Assembly: GCA_964429355.1 (NCBI GenBank)
Contig: CAYSCH010000229.1
Coordinates: 1 to 15,507 of the forward strand
Reading direction: 5' to 3'
DNA length: 15,507 nt
Origin: JAAYAY01 sp964429355
GTDB lineage: Bacteria > Planctomycetota > Planctomycetia > Pirellulales > Thermoguttaceae
A program made the translations under genes and the position numbers. Of this stretch, positions 14,211 to 15,507 are shown piece after piece. The notes beneath the pieces are model-generated. The model worked only from the letters and a program-made list of their open reading frames with translations. It was not told the origin of the DNA and ran no database searches. Position 1 is the stretch's first letter, and every line of letters begins with the position of its first letter.

Positions 14211-14235
14211 AAAACACCCGCTCGGGGAGGTTTTG
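14210..14235 (+). terminator. Hairpin terminator, probably two-way, downstream of rlmKL
   Basis: CAAAAC (14210-14215) pairs with GTTTTG (14230-14235), with an inner CCC/GGG stem. The plus strand ends in TTTTG and the minus strand also ends in TTTTG, so it may stop transcripts from both sides. It lies 187 bases after the rlmKL stop. Confidence 0.45.
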
Positions 14236-14261
14236 CTGGAGTTTCGAGAGTGGGTCATAAT

Positions 14262-14273
14262 CTATATATATAG
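14262..14273. repeat. Perfect 12-base AT palindrome
   Basis: CTATATATATAG is its own reverse complement and lies in an AT-rich island between convergent genes. Just before it, on the plus strand, TTGCTG (14233-14238) and CATAAT (14256-14261) are separated by 17 bases and form a possible promoter with no plus-strand gene after it. Confidence 0.5.
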
Positions 14274-14281
14274 ACGTTCAT

Positions 14282-14309
14282 AGTATACATGGTATCAGTT
14301 TTCTGTCAA
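14282..14309 (-). promoter_or_regulatory. Orphan near-consensus sigma-70 promoter on the minus strand
   Basis: The minus strand has a perfect TTGACA (14304-14309) and, 16 bases later, TATACT (14282-14287, five of six matches). Transcription would begin near 14275 and run away from the leucine-rich-repeat gene toward the 3' end of rlmKL. No gene with a start codon and ribosome-binding site follows, but a hairpin with a TTTTG end lies about 40-65 bases downstream. A short non-coding RNA or rlmKL antisense transcript is possible. Confidence 0.5.
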
Positions 14310-14391
14310 GTGGAAAACCGGGGATGGGCACTAAGAGGCGGCAACAAGGCTGAGATGGGGGAATGAGGCACGGCCTGCCGTTTCAAAAGGC

Positions 14392-15147
14392 TTACTTCCT
14401 GGCTTCCGCGTCGGTCTTCCAGGCCGATTCGATCGAACGCAAACCGAAGAGCCGGCAATCGGGCCTGGCTTTCCGGAACGCCTCGACGCCCTCTCTGGAA
14501 AGATGGCGACAGCCGAAGATGTTGCACATGGTCAGGCGGGGCAAGGCGGCGAGCTTCTCGAAGGCCTCGTCGCGAAGCGGCGTTGCCACGAGGCAAAGGG
14601 TCTGGAGATTCTCCAGCGGCTGGAGGCGGTGGAAGCCGCGTCCGGAAAGGCGGTTGTGGCTCAGATCGAGCCGCCGCAACGAGCGGATCTCGCCGAGGGC
14701 GGCCATGTCGTCGTCGCCGACCTTTGTGTAGGCGAGATCGAGATCTTGCAGTTTTGCCAGTCGCTTCAGATGCTTGAGGCCTTCGCCCGTCACGGCATTC
14801 TGGCTCAGGTTGAGAGCCTGCAGATGCTCGAACTCAGGAAGGCGGGCGAGGAACGCGTCATCGACTTCGGCGCCGATGAGCCGCACCTCAACGACCTGGT
14901 CGTAGACTCCGATCGGCGGGGAGTTTGGATTTCCGTTCTGATAGTACGCCCCTAGCGGCCGGATCCAGTCAGGCCCCGACCGCTGGACGCGAACCGAGCC
15001 GGATCGCTGGTGGATCTGGCGAACGAGGTCGCATTTCTGCCGATGCTCCCGCCAGGTGGGTGAGGCAACGACCGCCGCGACCACCGTGACAACGGGAATC
15101 AGAACGAGGGCCAAGAGGAGCCAGAGAAGAGGGAACGTGGGTTTCAT
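14392..15147 (-). CDS. Membrane-anchored leucine-rich-repeat protein
   Basis: The 251-aa protein has one N-terminal hydrophobic segment (about residues 5-29, FPLLWLLLALVLIPVVTVVA region) that serves as a signal anchor or uncleaved signal. After a spacer come about six leucine-rich repeats (about residues 80-235) of the RNI-like, LxxLxLxxxxLxxxG type. Examples are LQALNLSQNAVTGEGLKHL, LQDLDLAYTKVGDDDMAAL and LRRLDLSHNRLSGRGFHRL. Such proteins are frequent in planctomycetes and usually face the periplasm for protein binding; no enzymatic motif is visible. ATG 15147 is preferred since it puts a lysine directly before the hydrophobic run. A GTG at 15171 is possible. No strong ribosome-binding site is seen. 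A promoter at 15244-15272 fits, giving a structured leader of about 90 bases. Confidence 0.85.
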   Translation of the reverse strand: MKPTFPLLWLLLALVLIPVVTVVAAVVASPTWREHRQKCDLVRQIHQRSGSVRVQRSGPDWIRPLGAYYQNGNPNSPPIGVYDQVVEVRLIGAEVDDAFLARLPEFEHLQALNLSQNAVTGEGLKHLKRLAKLQDLDLAYTKVGDDDMAALGEIRSLRRLDLSHNRLSGRGFHRLQPLENLQTLCLVATPLRDEAFEKLAALPRLTMCNIFGCRHLSREGVEAFRKARPDCRLFGLRSIESAWKTDAEARK

Positions 15148-15193
15148 TTGACGGACACATCCGAAGGACACGAGAAGGTAGAGCTCTCATCGC

Positions 15194-15244
15194 CACGGAT
15201 CTTCACAAACACTCGGGATGAGTGCCGATCCGTAGCGATCCGTG
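15194..15244 (-). promoter_or_regulatory. Nested inverted repeats in the leucine-rich-repeat gene's leader
   Basis: CACGGATC (15194-15201) pairs exactly with GATCCGTG (15237-15244). Inside it, CACTC-GGGAT-GAGTG (15210-15224) forms a second hairpin. GATCCGT is present twice (15227-15233 and 15237-15243), giving alternative partners for the left arm. The outer arm touches the -10 box of the promoter at 15244-15272, so a protein-binding operator or a switchable RNA leader are both possible. Confidence 0.4.
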
Positions 15245-15272
15245 TTCTACCAGATCCTTCATCCTGGGTCAA
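15244..15272 (-). promoter_or_regulatory. Promoter of the leucine-rich-repeat gene
   Basis: On the minus strand TTGACC (15267-15272, five of six) and TAGAAC (15244-15249) are exactly 17 bases apart. The predicted start near 15237 leaves a leader of about 90 bases. Its -35 lies only 12 bases from that of the divergent promoter at 15285. Confidence 0.5.
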
Positions 15273-15284
15273 AACGTCCGTCGC

Positions 15285-15313
15285 TTGCTCCCCCTCGGGC
15301 CCCGGAATAGGAT
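15285..15313 (+). promoter_or_regulatory. Promoter of the FAD-dependent oxidoreductase gene
   Basis: TTGCTC (15285-15290) and TAGGAT (15308-15313) are exactly 17 bases apart, predicting a start near 15320 and a leader of about 33 bases before ATG 15353. Confidence 0.55.
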
Positions 15314-15352
15314 GAGATCGTCCGAGATTCACCATTCCAGGGAGCCTTTTCG

Positions 15353-15507
15353 ATGATTCGATATCTGGCCGCACTGTCGCTCCTGACGCTGGCCGCGCCG
15401 GCCGCTGGGGAAACCACGTACGACCTGGTCATTTACGGGGGCACATCGGCCGGGGTGACCGCGGCCGTCGAGGCGGCCCGCGGCGGCCGGTCCGTTCTCC
15501 TGGTATC
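15353..15507 (+). CDS. Secreted FAD-dependent oxidoreductase, N-terminal part (3' end outside window)
   Basis: The first 51 residues are visible and the frame is still open at the window end. Residues 1-19 (MIRYLAALSLLTLAAPAAG) are a Sec signal peptide with a likely cleavage after AAG. They are followed by TYDLVIYGGTSAGVTAAVEA, the beta-alpha-beta dinucleotide-binding fold in which GGTSAG replaces the usual GXGXXG. This start is typical of the planctomycete secreted FAD-dependent oxidoreductase family (PF12831-like), found near sulfatase and carbohydrate genes. Substrate is unknown. ATG 15353 has AGGGAG eight bases upstream and a good promoter at 15285-15313. Confidence 0.85.
   Translation, partial: MIRYLAALSLLTLAAPAAGETTYDLVIYGGTSAGVTAAVEAARGGRSVLLV

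Larger units (their letters stand above)
14023..14391. other. Repeat-rich, locally AT-rich gap between convergent genes
   Basis: No protein gene is convincing here. The stretch contains two inverted repeats built on TGGCAC/GTGCCA, a terminator-like hairpin, a 12-base AT palindrome, a near-consensus minus-strand promoter and a stem GTTTTC/GAAAAC (14298-14303 and 14313-14318). The run from about 14256 to 14305 is much more AT-rich than its surroundings. Confidence 0.6.

Noticed and set aside
11797..14217. An 806-codon open frame on the minus strand opposite rlmKL
   Set aside because: It is longer than rlmKL itself but has no family motif, while the plus strand carries all RlmKL motifs in order. 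Long antisense frames are expected in GC-rich coding DNA.
13866..14258. Minus-strand frame starting just after the orphan promoter
   Set aside because: It is Ser/Thr/Arg-rich with no domain, no ribosome-binding site, and mostly antisense to rlmKL.
1..15507. tRNA, CRISPR array, transposase or defence island
   Set aside because: No cloverleaf with a GTTCGA-type arm outside coding sequence, no regularly spaced repeats, and no mobile-element or defence gene motifs were found.

Overview
The window looks like chromosomal DNA from a planctomycete (phylum Planctomycetota, probably a Pirellula-like lineage). The lineage call rests on gene families, not on a search. The evidence is a DUF1559 protein tail with the H-X9-DG motif, a short lipoprotein directly after it, a small membrane protein with the N-terminal RFSIRT motif, a DnaA with the RRSHST variant of the DnaA signature, a Tat-exported sugar isomerase-like TIM barrel, and a secreted FAD-dependent oxidoreductase. 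The DNA is GC-rich, genes are mostly single transcription units on both strands, and the gaps are long and rich in structured repeats.

Layout. Positions 1-1080 hold the end of a DUF1559 gene, a lipoprotein gene and a strong hairpin terminator. Positions 1081-1772 are non-coding, with a probable alcohol-dehydrogenase-family gene remnant on the minus strand and a cluster of short hairpin repeats. A small membrane protein (1773-2054, plus) converges on dnaA (2264-3697, minus). Upstream of dnaA is a 530-base gap with a near-consensus promoter and weak DnaA-box-like sites, which is a tentative origin candidate. Next come a double-GNAT acetyltransferase and an unrecognised 312-aa protein (both minus), then argG (plus) across a divergent gap.

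Positions 8216-8782 encode a TerB-like protein with an unusual charged helical N-terminus, followed by a G-run cluster. Positions 9168-10256 encode a possible DNA-binding protein that combines two helix-hairpin-helix-like (RpoA C-terminal-like) segments with a sigma-region-4-like helix-turn-helix. A Tat-signal sugar isomerase/epimerase-like protein (minus) is divergent from rlmKL, the fused 23S rRNA methyltransferase. The last part has a repeat-rich, AT-rich gap with an orphan near-consensus promoter, a membrane-anchored leucine-rich-repeat protein (minus), and the start of a secreted FAD-dependent oxidoreductase (plus).

The genes do not form one pathway. The best leads are the predicted DNA-binding protein at 9168-10256, the two-domain TerB-like protein, the dispersed 74-bp repeat (6354-6427 and 10396-10469), the orphan promoter near 14300, the nested inverted repeat in the leader of the leucine-rich-repeat gene, and a recurring promoter form with a TAG-type -10 box. 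I see no tRNA, rRNA, CRISPR array, transposase or phage gene.
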